From contig CAYSWA010000020.1 in assembly GCA_964434535.1 (NCBI GenBank), forward strand, positions 1-46,763: 46,763 nt of DNA, written 5' to 3'. A program made the translations under genes and the position numbers. Within the stretch, counting starts at the first letter, position 1. The number at the start of each line of letters is the position of its first letter. This DNA comes from SM23-32 sp964434535. GTDB taxonomy: Bacteria; Planctomycetota; Brocadiia; SM23-32. A model generated the notes under the pieces. That model saw only the letters and a program-made list of their open reading frames with translations. It had not been told where the DNA came from and did no database searches. Positions 17,201 through 24,784 of this stretch are shown here, in pieces.

Positions 17201-17278
17201 GAGCGGCTCATAGAACTGCGTGGCCAGCACGCGGCGCCAGCGCTCGATGCGGGCGCGCCATTCGCGGGTCAGTGCCAT
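14231..17278 (-). CDS. Alpha-mannosidase, GH38
   Basis: The 1015-residue protein has the full GH38 plan. The N-terminal region includes a sugar-binding-like beta domain. The catalytic (beta/alpha)7 barrel has zinc ligands in YGHAHLDVAWLWP (His248, Asp250) and nucleophile Asp360 in LMWLPDVFGYCGAMPQIM. Then come KYFSTAKIFWNYH, the three-helix bundle, and the long C-terminal beta-sandwich with YKDVPSWFDAWDID. It hydrolyses alpha-mannosides with retention. No signal peptide, so probably cytoplasmic. Start at 17278 is preceded by GAGG; upstream in-frame sequence is non-conserved. A strong promoter lies at 17365-17337 and it is divergent from the M55 peptidase gene. Confidence 0.95.
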   Translation of the reverse strand: MALTREWRARIERWRRVLATQFYEPLGDVELSGFTTLDHLAPEQAAGGSFEPMPPGTRWGGKYEYGWFKARVTIPEEAAGCIVRAEIEPGAEKLVFLDGRAVGMRHAALTESAEPGTTCDLLVEAYAGHGPTPVGEGPVPHGWQTVPEPPAAQRTVGRSTFGVWHEDAFQLWIDVETLWHLRESLDEKSLRVMQIEEGLRDFTLIVDLELPREEMMETIRAGRERLRPLLECRNGSTSPLMFAYGHAHLDVAWLWPLAETVRKAARTLSMQIELAGRYPEHKFLHSQPVLYQMVKDHYPALYERVKEAVAGGHVIADGSTWVEMDTNVTGGESLIRQFVHGKRFYREEFGVETELMWLPDVFGYCGAMPQIMRGCGVKYFSTAKIFWNYHGGDPFPHHTFIWEGIDGSGVLVHLCNDYNSQMRPSDVIGRWRELRDLRGVSTRLMPFGWGDGGGGPTREHLEYVRREADLEGCPRVQIAAPVEYFRDLEQRGVPDNRYVGELYYQCHRGTYTSQARTKRGNRKAELALREAEMWGVAAAVRAGFGFPADRMDAAWKKVLTQQFHDVLPGSSIRRVYEEAEAAQAEAVAAAREVAERAAAALTNEDTLAVTALNSLSWERTALVPLPEEFGGAAAGGRALPVQELEGRSFAEATVPACGWVSLRPGEPAEAQNALVAEQRLLENEHLRLEFNERAELSSVYDKDAARELAAGPCNSFRMYKDVPSWFDAWDIDSMYEDQPVELPESAEFTVVAAGPLVAVLRIRRRLHESEVVQDVLLRRGSRRVDFETTIDWHERHKLLKVAFPVGIHASEAIHEIQFGHVRRPNHRSRPFDADRFEVANQKWTALAEEGRGCAVLNDCKYGVNVLGNTIKLTLLKSPIAPDMHAELGTQQFTYAFYAWNGSFGECGLVREGYELNCPVTTAPGDAGERSLFSLDAPNVVIETVKPAEDGSGDVIVRLYESKRTATRCTLATTLPLYAASRANMLEEPQEDLEVTDGHVALELRPFQIVTLRLKA

Positions 17279-17336
17279 GGGGGCCTCGGATGGCGGGGGT
17301 GGAGAAGGCGCGGGGCCGGCTGCCCCGCAGGCGGCC

Positions 17337-17365
17337 CTTATAGCCCCGCCGCGCCCGGCCGTCAA
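17337..17365 (-). promoter_or_regulatory. Alpha-mannosidase promoter
   Basis: Minus strand TTGACG (17365-17360), 17 bp, TATAAG (17342-17337), ~60 bp before the GH38 start. Confidence 0.6.
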
Positions 17366-17390
17366 GCGCGCGGGCGCGGCGCCGTCGCCC

Positions 17391-17419
17391 CGCACTCCGC
17401 ACTGCGCATTCCGCACTCG
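17391..17419. repeat. Short tandem GCACT/GCATT repeat in divergent promoter region
   Basis: Between the GH38 and M55 promoters the motif (c)CGCACT recurs every 7 bp about four times (GCACTcc-GCACTgc-GCATTcc-GCACT). It may be a dispersed repeat or regulator site. Confidence 0.4.
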
Positions 17420-17423
17420 GTCC

Positions 17424-17454
17424 TTGTGCTGGGGGCCGTCGGTCGGGCTATAAT
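17424..17454 (+). promoter_or_regulatory. Putative promoter of M55 peptidase gene
   Basis: Perfect TATAAT at 17449-17454, 60 bp before the ATG; the best -35 is TTGTGC (17424-17429) at a long 19-bp spacing. Confidence 0.4.
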
Positions 17455-17514
17455 CAACGCCTAAGCAGCGCGCCGCTGGCGCCGAGGGGGAGCCCGGGGC
17501 GGGGGAAGGCAACC

Positions 17515-18432
17515 ATGGACCAGCACTCGGACGAGCCCTTCATCGCGACGCCCCGCCCTCCTGCCAGCGAGGGGCTGCTCGTCACGCCGTCGGGGCGGCG
17601 GCGCGGCGGGCTGCGCATCTACGTCAAGGTGGACATGGAGGGGCTGAGCGGGATCGTCAGCCCGGAGCAGGTCCGCCCGGGCAGCCCCGAGTACGCCGCC
17701 GCCCGCCACATGCTCATGCACGACCTCGGCGCCGTGCTCGACGGAGCGTTCGCGGCCGGCTGCTCCGAGGCCGTGGTCTACGACATGCACGCCGACGGGC
17801 GCAACCTGGACCTGGAGACGCTGGACCGCCGCGCGATGCTGATCGCCGGCCGGCCGCTGCCCACCAACGGCTTCTACTACGGGCTGGAGGGGAGCTTCGC
17901 CGCGCTCTTCCTGGTCGGGGCTCACGCCCGCGCCGGCGCCGGCCACGCCCTGATGCCGCGCACCTACGCCGAGGACATCGCCTGCGTGCGCGTCAACGGC
18001 ACCGAGGTCGGCGAGATCGCCCTGGAAGCCGCCATCGCGGGCAAGTTCGGCGTGCCGCTCGCCTTCGTCTCCGGCGACTCCGGCAGCGTGCGCGAGGCCC
18101 GCGAACTGCTCGGCGACGAGGTAGAGGCCGTCGAGGTGAAGCAGGCCGTCACGGCCACCAGCGCCGTCTGCCTGCCGGCCGCCCGCACCGGCAAGATGCT
18201 CCACCAGGCCGCCGAGCGGGCCGTGCGCCGCGCCCACACCGTGCCGCCGCTCGTCTTCCAGTCGCCCACCACGATCGAGGTCACTCTCCGCAGCCCGGAC
18301 GGCGCCGCCGCACTGGCGAAGATGCCCGAGGTCGAGCGGACCGGCGAGCGCACCGTCCGCGTCAGCGGCGCCAACATACTGGCCGCCTACAAGGCGTTCG
18401 TGCTCGCCCGCGCGCAGAACGGCAAGGCCTGA
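17515..18432 (+). CDS. M55 family D-aminopeptidase (DppA-like)
   Basis: The 305-residue protein has the M55 signature after a ~35-residue extension: IYVKVDMEGLSGI (Asp-x-Glu zinc ligands), VVYDMHADGRNLD (ligand/active region), LVGAHARAGAGHALMPRTY (His ligand), VRVNGTEVGEIALEAAIAGKFGVPLAFVSGDS. These enzymes form ring decamers and release D-amino acids from peptides, typically in peptidoglycan or D-peptide recycling. Start ATG at 17515 has GGAAGG upstream. No dipeptide transporter genes are adjacent. Cytoplasmic by absence of a signal peptide. Confidence 0.88.
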   Translation: MDQHSDEPFIATPRPPASEGLLVTPSGRRRGGLRIYVKVDMEGLSGIVSPEQVRPGSPEYAAARHMLMHDLGAVLDGAFAAGCSEAVVYDMHADGRNLDLETLDRRAMLIAGRPLPTNGFYYGLEGSFAALFLVGAHARAGAGHALMPRTYAEDIACVRVNGTEVGEIALEAAIAGKFGVPLAFVSGDSGSVREARELLGDEVEAVEVKQAVTATSAVCLPAARTGKMLHQAAERAVRRAHTVPPLVFQSPTTIEVTLRSPDGAAALAKMPEVERTGERTVRVSGANILAAYKAFVLARAQNGKA

Positions 18433-18535
18433 TCACTGCGGCGGCGCGACCTCGTCCGGCGCCAGCTCCAGCGCGCTCTCGCCCTACCTGCCTGCGCATT
18501 GTCGCCTCCCCGTCGGCTCGCCCGAGGAGGCCAGT

Positions 18536-18565
18536 TTGCTTTTGGGTTGAACGCTCACGTATACT
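18536..18565 (+). promoter_or_regulatory. Promoter of J-domain gene
   Basis: TTGCTT (18536-18541), 18 bp, TATACT (18560-18565), 38 bp before the ATG at 18603. Confidence 0.5.
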
Positions 18566-18602
18566 ACGCGCAACTGTCCCGACCCGCAGCCTGGGAGCCC
18601 CC

Positions 18603-18971
18603 ATGTCCCCCGCCAGGCGAACCCGGACGTTCTACCAGGTCCTCGGCGTCGATCCCGGCGCCAGCCACGAGGAGATCCGGCGCGCCTATCGCAGCAAGGT
18701 GCTGCTCTGCCACCCGGACCTGCGCCACGCGCCCGCCGACCCGGCCCAGTTCCGCCACGTGCGCCGCGCCTACGAGGTGCTCGGCAACCCGGCCGAGCGG
18801 CGCCGCTATGACCAGACGCTCGGCATCGGCGAGTACGCCGGGCGCGCCCGGTTCCAGCGCCGCCGGTTCGACCACCTCTTCGAGAGCCTGTTCAGGCGGC
18901 TGCGCGTGGCCCTGGACGCGAGCATCCGTCTGCCCGCCGACGAGCCCCGGCAGCGCCGCCGCGCCGGCTGA
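18603..18971 (+). CDS. Small J-domain (DnaJ-like) protein
   Basis: 122 residues. Residues ~9-70 are a J domain: FYQVLGVDPGASHEEIRRAYRSKVLLCHPDL with the HPD motif at 37-39, then AYEVLGNPAERRRYDQ. The remainder is Arg-rich (GRARFQRRRFDHLFESLFRRLRV) with no Gly/Phe, zinc-finger or substrate domain, so it is a J-only co-chaperone that would stimulate a DnaK. No hsp70 gene is adjacent. Function beyond that is unknown. Confidence 0.88.
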   Translation: MSPARRTRTFYQVLGVDPGASHEEIRRAYRSKVLLCHPDLRHAPADPAQFRHVRRAYEVLGNPAERRRYDQTLGIGEYAGRARFQRRRFDHLFESLFRRLRVALDASIRLPADEPRQRRRAG

Positions 18972-18984
18972 GGGCGCCCCGCCC

Positions 18985-19488
18985 TCACTCGATGAACATG
19001 AACCACGACCCGGGTGCGCCGCAGATCGGGCACTTCTCCGGCGCCGCGTCCTCCACCGTGTTGCCGCAGCCACGGCAGACGAAGATGCTCCGGTAGGGCA
19101 GGTCCTTGCCCGCCTCCAGGCTCTCCAGCGCCTTGCCGTAGAGGTCGTGGTGGATCTGCTCGACCTGCATCGCGAGGTCGAAGGACTCGCGCGCCTCGTC
19201 GCGCTGCTCATCGTCGGCCGTCACGATGAAGGCCGGGTACATGGACTTGAACTCCTCGGCCTCGCCGGCCATGGCGGCCTTTACGTTCTGGGCGGTCTCG
19301 CCGACGGCGCCCATCGCGTCGATGTGGTTCTGGGCGTGGACGGTCTCGGCGGCGGCCGCCGCCCGGAACAGGCGCGCGATCATCTTGTGGCCGTCCTCCT
19401 CGGCGCGCCGGGCGAAGGCATGGTAGCGCTGATTGGCCTGGCTCTCTCCGGCGAACGCCTGCTTCAGATTCTCGTCGGTTGCGGCCAT
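18985..19488 (-). CDS. Rubrerythrin
   Basis: The 167-residue protein has the classic order: a four-helix diiron domain (ESQANQRYHAFARRAEEDGH, AETVHAQNH, EAEEFKSMYP, EQIHHDLYGKALE supplying Glu and His iron ligands) followed by a rubredoxin-like FeCys4 site (CRGCG ... CPICGAPGSWF). It reduces hydrogen peroxide in the cytoplasm with electrons from rubredoxin/NADH, typical of anaerobes and microaerophiles. ATG 19488 starts the family N-terminus (MAATDENLKQAF); a longer in-frame start at 19521 adds only non-conserved residues. Promoter at 19595-19567. Confidence 0.93.
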   Translation of the reverse strand: MAATDENLKQAFAGESQANQRYHAFARRAEEDGHKMIARLFRAAAAAETVHAQNHIDAMGAVGETAQNVKAAMAGEAEEFKSMYPAFIVTADDEQRDEARESFDLAMQVEQIHHDLYGKALESLEAGKDLPYRSIFVCRGCGNTVEDAAPEKCPICGAPGSWFMFIE

Positions 19489-19537
19489 GATGAAGACACC
19501 CCCCGCTGCGCTCGGCAGCACTCAGGTAGGGACGGGG

Positions 19538-19557
19538 CCGCGCAGCCCCCTGCGCGG
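19538..19557 (-). promoter_or_regulatory. Stem-loop in rubrerythrin 5' leader
   Basis: Perfect 8-bp inverted repeat CCGCGCAG/CTGCGCGG with a 4-nt loop. It would lie at the very 5' end of the rubrerythrin transcript (predicted start ~19560) and may stabilise the mRNA or bind a regulator. No U tract, so not a terminator. Confidence 0.45.
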
Positions 19558-19566
19558 CAGAAGGGC

Positions 19567-19595
19567 AGAATACCACGGCCGCCCCGCCCCATCAA
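19567..19595 (-). promoter_or_regulatory. Rubrerythrin promoter
   Basis: Minus strand TTGATG (19595-19590), 17 bp, TATTCT (19572-19567). The remainder of the 19489-19838 gap shows no gene. Confidence 0.55.
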
Positions 19596-19838
19596 GGCCG
19601 GCTCGACTGGCACGAGCGCCAGCAGGGCGACGGCGGCCCGCCGCGCGGAGCGGCGGGCTGCGGCGTGGGATGCGGCATCGGCGGTCATCTCTCGTCCTCC
19701 GCGGCTCGGTTCGGTCGGGCTCCATTATGGCCGCAGGCGGCACCCCGCCCGCAAGCGGAAAGCGCCGCTTATGGCTTGCGCCGGGGGCCGACGCCGGGTC
19801 TACTATGGGCGAGCCAGCACTGCGGAGGTGCGCCGGCC

Positions 19839-20756
19839 ATGGCATCGCAGCCAGCCGCCGAAGGCGAGTGCGCCGAACAGCAGCGCTTCGAGACGCTGAT
19901 CGGCGTCGAATACGTCTGTGACGAAGACGGCATCGCGACGGTCCAGGACGGGCGCGAGCTGGACCGGATGGCGTGGGCCGACGTGCTGACCACCCGCCAC
20001 TGGAGCGGGCGGAGCGTCGAGTACCTGGACCTCTACGCGCAGGGCCGCCGGTTGCGCTGCGTTCTTACTTCCGTGCCCGACCGGGAGGATTTCGAGCGCG
20101 CCGTCCAGCGGCGGCTCGCCTCGCGCGAGGAGGAGCTGCGGGGCGAGCCGACCATCGTCTTCACCTACCCCGCCCCCCTGCTGCGCCCGATGCTGGCCGG
20201 CGCCGTGCTGCTGGCGCTGGCGGCGGTGGCGCTGACGGCCTACCTGCTGGGCAAGGCGCCGCCGGTGCTGGGCGAGGTGGGCGGGCCGGCCGACCTGGCC
20301 GACTCGCTGAGGCGGGGGCACGTGCTCGCCTACGCGGCGCTGGTGCTGGCGCTCGGGCTGGCGCCGGCCATCGTGGCGGTCGAGCTGTTCCGCATGTGGC
20401 GCTGCATGCGCCGCAGCGCTCCCCTGGCGCTGCGCAGCCGAACAGTGGTGACCGCCGCCGGCACCGAGCGAGAGCAGGCGCTGCCTCTGGCGGACGTGGT
20501 CGCCGTCCGACACACAGGGCCCCGGCTGCATCTGCGCACGGCGCAGGGGCGGGGGCTGCTGGTCTGCTGCCACCTGCTCTCGCACGGGGAGCTGTTCGCC
20601 GAGGAGCTGCGGCGCCGCCTGGCGGCGGCCGGCGCGCGCTACCAGGAACGGGGCGGGCCGCGCTGGCGGGCGCTGCTGCTGCGGGTCGCGCTCTACGGGG
20701 CGCTGGCGGCGCTGGTCTGCCTGGTGCTGGTGGCTCTGGCCCGCCTGACCGGCTGA
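19839..20756 (+). CDS. Uncharacterised three-helix membrane protein
   Basis: 305 residues. A soluble N-terminal part (~1-115) with alternating strands (DEDGIATVQDGRELDRMAWADVLTTRHW; RRLRCVLTSVPDREDFERAVQRR) looks like a small PH-like beta domain. Then two membrane helices (MLAGAVLLALAAVALTAYLL; VLAYAALVLALGLAPAIVAVELF), a second soluble beta segment (ALPLADVVAVRHTGPRLHLRTAQGRG) and a final helix (ALYGALAALVCLVLVALARL). GGAGG lies 11 bp before the ATG. A weak promoter (TTGCGC-N19-TACTAT) ends 33 bp upstream. Function unknown. Confidence 0.75.
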   Translation: MASQPAAEGECAEQQRFETLIGVEYVCDEDGIATVQDGRELDRMAWADVLTTRHWSGRSVEYLDLYAQGRRLRCVLTSVPDREDFERAVQRRLASREEELRGEPTIVFTYPAPLLRPMLAGAVLLALAAVALTAYLLGKAPPVLGEVGGPADLADSLRRGHVLAYAALVLALGLAPAIVAVELFRMWRCMRRSAPLALRSRTVVTAAGTEREQALPLADVVAVRHTGPRLHLRTAQGRGLLVCCHLLSHGELFAEELRRRLAAAGARYQERGGPRWRALLLRVALYGALAALVCLVLVALARLTG

Positions 20757-20763
20757 GCGCGGC

Positions 20764-22068
20764 TCAGAACTGGGGCAGCCGGTCGGCCTCGACCTGGAGC
20801 ATCTCGTCGGCCATCTCGCGTATCTCGTGCAGCGAGAGCGCGGCCGCCGTGAGGGGATCGTAGGCCAGGGACCAGAAGAGCATCTCCCGGTCGCCCGTCA
20901 TCGCCGCCTCGGCGCCCATCGTCACCGAGCGGATGGCCATGCTGTTGAGCGCGGCCAGTTGCGGCGGCAGCTCGCCCACGTGGCAGGGGTGCACGCCGCT
21001 GCCGTCCGCGTAGCAGGGCACCTCCACCGAGCAGCCCTCGGGCAGGTTGGTGATCAGGCCCGTGTTGCGCACCGTGGCGTTGAAGCGGAACGCCTCGCCG
21101 GTCTCGACGGCGTTGATGATGTAGGAGCCGTACTCGTGGCCCCGCTCCAGGGGGAGCGGTTCGGCGGCCCGGGCCTTCTCGCAGAGATTGCGCATGTGTT
21201 CTTCACGGACGGTGGTGTAGATGTCCTTGATGTAGCCCGTGGCGCCGTTCATGCCCTCGCCCTGGTACTTGTCGATCAGGTCCTGCCGTTTGCGGAACCA
21301 GGGGTTGTACTCGCTGTTGTGGCCGCTCGACTCGGTCACGTAGTAGCCGAGGTGGCGCAGCATCTCGACGCGGGTGGTGTTGCGGGTGTACCAGCCCTCG
21401 TCCGCGAAGGCGGCCCGGCGGATGCGATCGTAGGCGTCCTCGCCGCGCACCTCGAAGGAGAGGACCCACGCCTGGTGATTGATGCCGGCCGTCCAGGAGC
21501 TGCACTCGGCCGGGTCCGCCTCCAGGATGCGGGCCAGCTCACGGTGGGCGCCCTGCACGCTGTGGCACAGGCCGATGAGGCGGACTTCGGCCTGCTCCCG
21601 CACCCCGTGGCAGAGCAGAGACATCGGGTTCGTGTAGTTGAGCATCAGGGCGTCGGGGCAGAGCTCCTCCATGTCCCAGGCGATCTCGAGCATGGCCGGC
21701 AGCGTGCGGCAGCCGCGCAATACGCCTCCCGGGCCCATGGTGTCGCCGATGCACTGGTCGACGCCGTGTTTGAGGGGGATGTCGATCTCGTCGGCGATCG
21801 GCTCGCGCCCGCCGACCAGTATCGAGACGATCACGTAATCCGCGCCGTCCAGCGCCTCGCGCCGGTCGGTGGTCGCGATGATCTGGGCCGGGTGGGCGCC
21901 CTGCTCGACCATGCGGCGGGCGATGCTCTCCATGTAGCCGAGCGGCTCGGGGTCAATGTCCATCAGCCGGAAGGTGGAGCCGGCCAGGGCGGGGAAGCTG
22001 AGGCAGTCCCGGATCATGGCCTGGGCGAAGACGTGGCTTCCGGCGCCGATGATTGCGATCTGTGCCAT
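20764..22068 (-). CDS. GH4 family alpha-glycosidase (AglA/LplD-like)
   Basis: 434 residues. GH4 enzymes use NAD+ and Mn2+ in an oxidation-elimination mechanism. Seen here: Rossmann start IAIIGAGSHVFAQAMIRDCL, acidic MDIDPE, LNYTNPMSLLCHGV, the metal Cys in LIGLCHSVQGAH, AGINHQAWVLSF with the metal His, and GYYVTESSGHNSEYNPWFRKR. The CHSVQ type is found in alpha-glucosidase/alpha-galacturonidase members; which substrate is uncertain. Start 22068 gives the family N-terminus; the frame is open upstream but without homology and the ribosome site is weak (GCAAG). Cytoplasmic. Confidence 0.9.
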   Translation of the reverse strand: MAQIAIIGAGSHVFAQAMIRDCLSFPALAGSTFRLMDIDPEPLGYMESIARRMVEQGAHPAQIIATTDRREALDGADYVIVSILVGGREPIADEIDIPLKHGVDQCIGDTMGPGGVLRGCRTLPAMLEIAWDMEELCPDALMLNYTNPMSLLCHGVREQAEVRLIGLCHSVQGAHRELARILEADPAECSSWTAGINHQAWVLSFEVRGEDAYDRIRRAAFADEGWYTRNTTRVEMLRHLGYYVTESSGHNSEYNPWFRKRQDLIDKYQGEGMNGATGYIKDIYTTVREEHMRNLCEKARAAEPLPLERGHEYGSYIINAVETGEAFRFNATVRNTGLITNLPEGCSVEVPCYADGSGVHPCHVGELPPQLAALNSMAIRSVTMGAEAAMTGDREMLFWSLAYDPLTAAALSLHEIREMADEMLQVEADRLPQF

Positions 22069-22279
22069 CTTGCGGCAGTCTCCCGTGCGCAGGATGTGCG
22101 GGTAGTGGGCCGCGGTTCGGTGGCACGGGCTTCCCGCCGGGCCATGCCACACTCCCAGAATCAAGTGTCACGAAGCAGTAGGCCCGGCCGGCACCCGGGG
22201 CCGTCGGGGCGAGAAGGGGGCATTGTAGCGCGGCGAGCAGGGAACCGCGAGCGAGGGCGGCAGCCGCCGCCCGACCCGT

Positions 22280-22651
22280 CTACTCCTCGCCTTGCTCGGC
22301 GACGAAGGCGAGGGCCTGCTGGCGGTCCTCGAACAGATGGAAGAGCCGGTGCACGTGGGTGATCTCGAACAGCTCGGCGATCTGAGGTCGGAGACCGAAG
22401 ACGGCGAGCTTGCCGCCCGCCTTCTCCATCTGCAGGTGGGTCTCGATCAGCGTGGCCAGGCCGCTGGTGTCCATGAACCTCAGCCCCGACAGATCCACCA
22501 GCAGGGCGGAGTCCCTGCGCACGTGCTTCAGCAGCACCTTGCGCACGTCGGGGGCGGTATTGATGTTCAGCTCGCCGGCCAGCGCCACGGCGGGATGCCC
22601 CTCGACCTCTTCCTCGGTGATCTGCACCTCATGCATGGCGGCGTCCTTCAC
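22280..22651 (-). CDS. STAS-domain anti-sigma factor antagonist
   Basis: The 123-residue STAS protein (SpoIIAA/RsbV type) has VALAGELNINTAPDVRKVLLKHV, LLVDLSGLRFMDTSGLATLIETH with the phosphorylatable Ser in DTSG, and LAVFGLRPQIAELFEITHVHRLF. Such proteins bind an anti-sigma kinase when unphosphorylated. GTG 22651 is chosen because AGGAGG is 8-9 bp upstream; ATG 22636 is an alternative. It follows the 670-residue unknown gene by 32 bp on the same strand. No RsbW kinase or PP2C phosphatase is adjacent. Confidence 0.85.
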   Translation of the reverse strand: MKDAAMHEVQITEEEVEGHPAVALAGELNINTAPDVRKVLLKHVRRDSALLVDLSGLRFMDTSGLATLIETHLQMEKAGGKLAVFGLRPQIAELFEITHVHRLFHLFEDRQQALAFVAEQGEE

Positions 22652-22683
22652 GATTGCAGCCCTCCTGGATCGGTCGGTATCGC

Positions 22684-24696
22684 TCAGAACTCCTCCACCG
22701 TCTGAAGCAGGTAGACGCGGAGCGGCTCGGCCTCCAGCGCTCCCTCCTCGGTCTCGACGGGGCGGCCGGCGATCACCTCGAACGCCTCGGCCCCCTCCTG
22801 CAGAGGCCAGCGGAACGCGGCGCAGCTCCACAGGACGCGCACGTCGGGGTCGGAGCCTTCCCAGAGCACGCCGCGCCCTTCCGCCAGCAGCAGCGAGCGC
22901 TCCATGTGCTCGCGCACGGCGTGGTATGCCTTGTTGATCGCCGCCAGGGCCGGCTTGCACCAGCGCGCCAGGCGCCCGCCCATGCCCCGCTCCGCGTCGT
23001 AGACGAAGGCATAGCTGAGCCGGTTGGCCGCCCCGCGGAAGTATGCCTGCACGGGCTCGTCGTCGGCCTCCACGACGTCTTCATAGGGGAAGGCGAGGAC
23101 GCGGTCGCGGAACATGAACTCGGCGCCCTTCACATGGGCGTAAGGGTGCCGCGCGCAGGGGTCGGCCAGGCCCTCCACGCCCGTCAGCGGGCAGCTATAG
23201 CCGATCTTCTGGAGCGCCTTCATGAGGCGCAGATGGCCCTCGCGCAGGCTCCGCACGCGGCTGGGGCCCTGGTCGGGGTCCGGCACGCCGTCCTCCGGTC
23301 TCTCCGAGCGCGACCAGGCGAACGGGCGCGCCGCGTCTGCCAGCGCGTCGTCGGCGAACAGGGCGTCCACGCCGACGCTGTGCTTGAGGCGCTGGAAGTG
23401 CTCGATGAGCGCCTCCTGCGCCGTCTCGTCGCACAGGGCCGCCGCCAGCACCCCGGCGCCGTCGCCGCCGCGCAGCGCCTCGGGCGGCTCCTGCCCATCC
23501 ATCGCCGCCCGGATGAGCCAGGGCGCGCAGCAGTCGGCCACCGACGCGGCGAGCTCCAGCCCCCGGTGATGCGCGTGATCGACGCACTCCTGCGCCCGCC
23601 GCTGAGCGCGGCCGACGGCCCTGGCGCCGCGCCCATCCTCCGGCGCCAGCCGGCGGATCAGCCCCGGCACGTAGGCGCGCTGGCAGCCGGCGCGCGCCAG
23701 CTCGTCCAGGGCGCGCTGGGCCGCCTCGCCGTGGCCGGCCTCGCGCAGCAGCAGGTGGCTGGCGACCACCGCCGGCTCGCGCCTCAGACCCGTCTTCTCG
23801 GCATAGCCGGCGTAGAGCTCCTCGCGCACGGCGCAGTAGCAGTTGCCGTGGGCCGTCTCGTCGGCCGGCGGCTCGGCGACGAGGACCTGCAGGGCGGGGA
23901 ACTCCAGGCTGCCCCCCAGATCGCCGCAGAGCTGATGCCAGTGGACCAGGTGGTTGGTGCCGGCCGCCTTGTGGAAAAGCGAGCGGCAGTGCAGCGGCTC
24001 CGCGAAGGCGGTGACCAGCAGGTCCCGCCGGTCGAACTGGTAGGTGAAGCCCTGGAGCGCGCTGAACAGGGGCAGGAACTGCTGGAACGGGCCGCCCTCC
24101 CCGCCGGCCGGGCAGAGGGCCGTGCTGTAGGCGTCGGCCTTGTTCTGCACGGTCTTGCGCGGCTGGCAGGACGGGGCGGCCATCCAGAAGGAGTTGCCCG
24201 TGGCGCGGCCGCCCAGCTCCCAGGTGGCGCGGTCGTGGATGCGGTGCAGGCTGTACTTGCGCGAGCGGAACTTGTAGGCGTAGCTGAAGCCCACGAACGG
24301 CACGCCGCCGAGGGTGCGCTCGAGGGCGCGGATCGTCACGCGCACCACTCCGCCCCGGTCCCGCTCGGGGGGCTGCTCCCAGGGCCCGACGTTCCAGCGG
24401 TCACGGCCCTCGCCCCACGGCCACTCCATGGGCCCGGAGCAGCGCACGTAGGGGGTCAGATCGAGCGTGAGGCACTCCTCGCCCTTCTGCAGGTTCTCGA
24501 ACCCGAGGCGGCTCACTTCGTAGCCGTCGGGCGTGCGCAGCAGGGGCATGACGGGCAGCTCGCCGCTGCGCAGCTTGCGCCGGCGCAGCTTGACCTGGCC
24601 GAGCCCGCCGTAGCCGCCTTCGCGCTTCAGGATCTCGATCGAGATCCCGTTGCAGAAGCTGAGGCGGTAGTTCTTCTCGTGCTCTTTGAGACGCAT
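22684..24696 (-). CDS. Large uncharacterised protein (670 aa)
   Basis: I do not recognise a family. The protein has no signal peptide or membrane helices. The N-terminal half is rich in aromatic strands (YRLSFCNGISIEILKREGG; RKYSLHRIHDRATWELGGR), the middle is helical, and many His/Cys/Trp residues are scattered (HLVHWHQLCG, NCYCAVREELY). Residues ~550-600 (FAYEDVV-like, AYFRGAANRLSYAFVYDAERGMGGRLARW) look structured. Start 24696 follows GAGGAAGG; promoter TTGCAA-N17-TATAAC lies 40-70 bp upstream. Coding looks genuine: codon bias fits and one strand is supported by promoter, ribosome site and operon with the STAS gene. Confidence 0.75.
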   Translation of the reverse strand: MRLKEHEKNYRLSFCNGISIEILKREGGYGGLGQVKLRRRKLRSGELPVMPLLRTPDGYEVSRLGFENLQKGEECLTLDLTPYVRCSGPMEWPWGEGRDRWNVGPWEQPPERDRGGVVRVTIRALERTLGGVPFVGFSYAYKFRSRKYSLHRIHDRATWELGGRATGNSFWMAAPSCQPRKTVQNKADAYSTALCPAGGEGGPFQQFLPLFSALQGFTYQFDRRDLLVTAFAEPLHCRSLFHKAAGTNHLVHWHQLCGDLGGSLEFPALQVLVAEPPADETAHGNCYCAVREELYAGYAEKTGLRREPAVVASHLLLREAGHGEAAQRALDELARAGCQRAYVPGLIRRLAPEDGRGARAVGRAQRRAQECVDHAHHRGLELAASVADCCAPWLIRAAMDGQEPPEALRGGDGAGVLAAALCDETAQEALIEHFQRLKHSVGVDALFADDALADAARPFAWSRSERPEDGVPDPDQGPSRVRSLREGHLRLMKALQKIGYSCPLTGVEGLADPCARHPYAHVKGAEFMFRDRVLAFPYEDVVEADDEPVQAYFRGAANRLSYAFVYDAERGMGGRLARWCKPALAAINKAYHAVREHMERSLLLAEGRGVLWEGSDPDVRVLWSCAAFRWPLQEGAEAFEVIAGRPVETEEGALEAEPLRVYLLQTVEEF

Positions 24697-24736
24697 GCCC
24701 TTCCTCGCGGGGGCGCCGGGGACCAGGCAAGGCCAT

Positions 24737-24765
24737 GTTATAGGCGCAACGCGCCGGCTTTGCAA
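24737..24765 (-). promoter_or_regulatory. Promoter of unknown gene/STAS operon
   Basis: Minus strand TTGCAA (24765-24760), 17 bp, TATAAC (24742-24737). Confidence 0.5.
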
Positions 24766-24784
24766 CCGCGACGGCGCGGGGAGC

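Noticed and set aside
14285..17464. 1059-codon plus-strand frame
   Set aside because: Antisense to the GH38 gene, whose catalytic motifs are all on the other strand.
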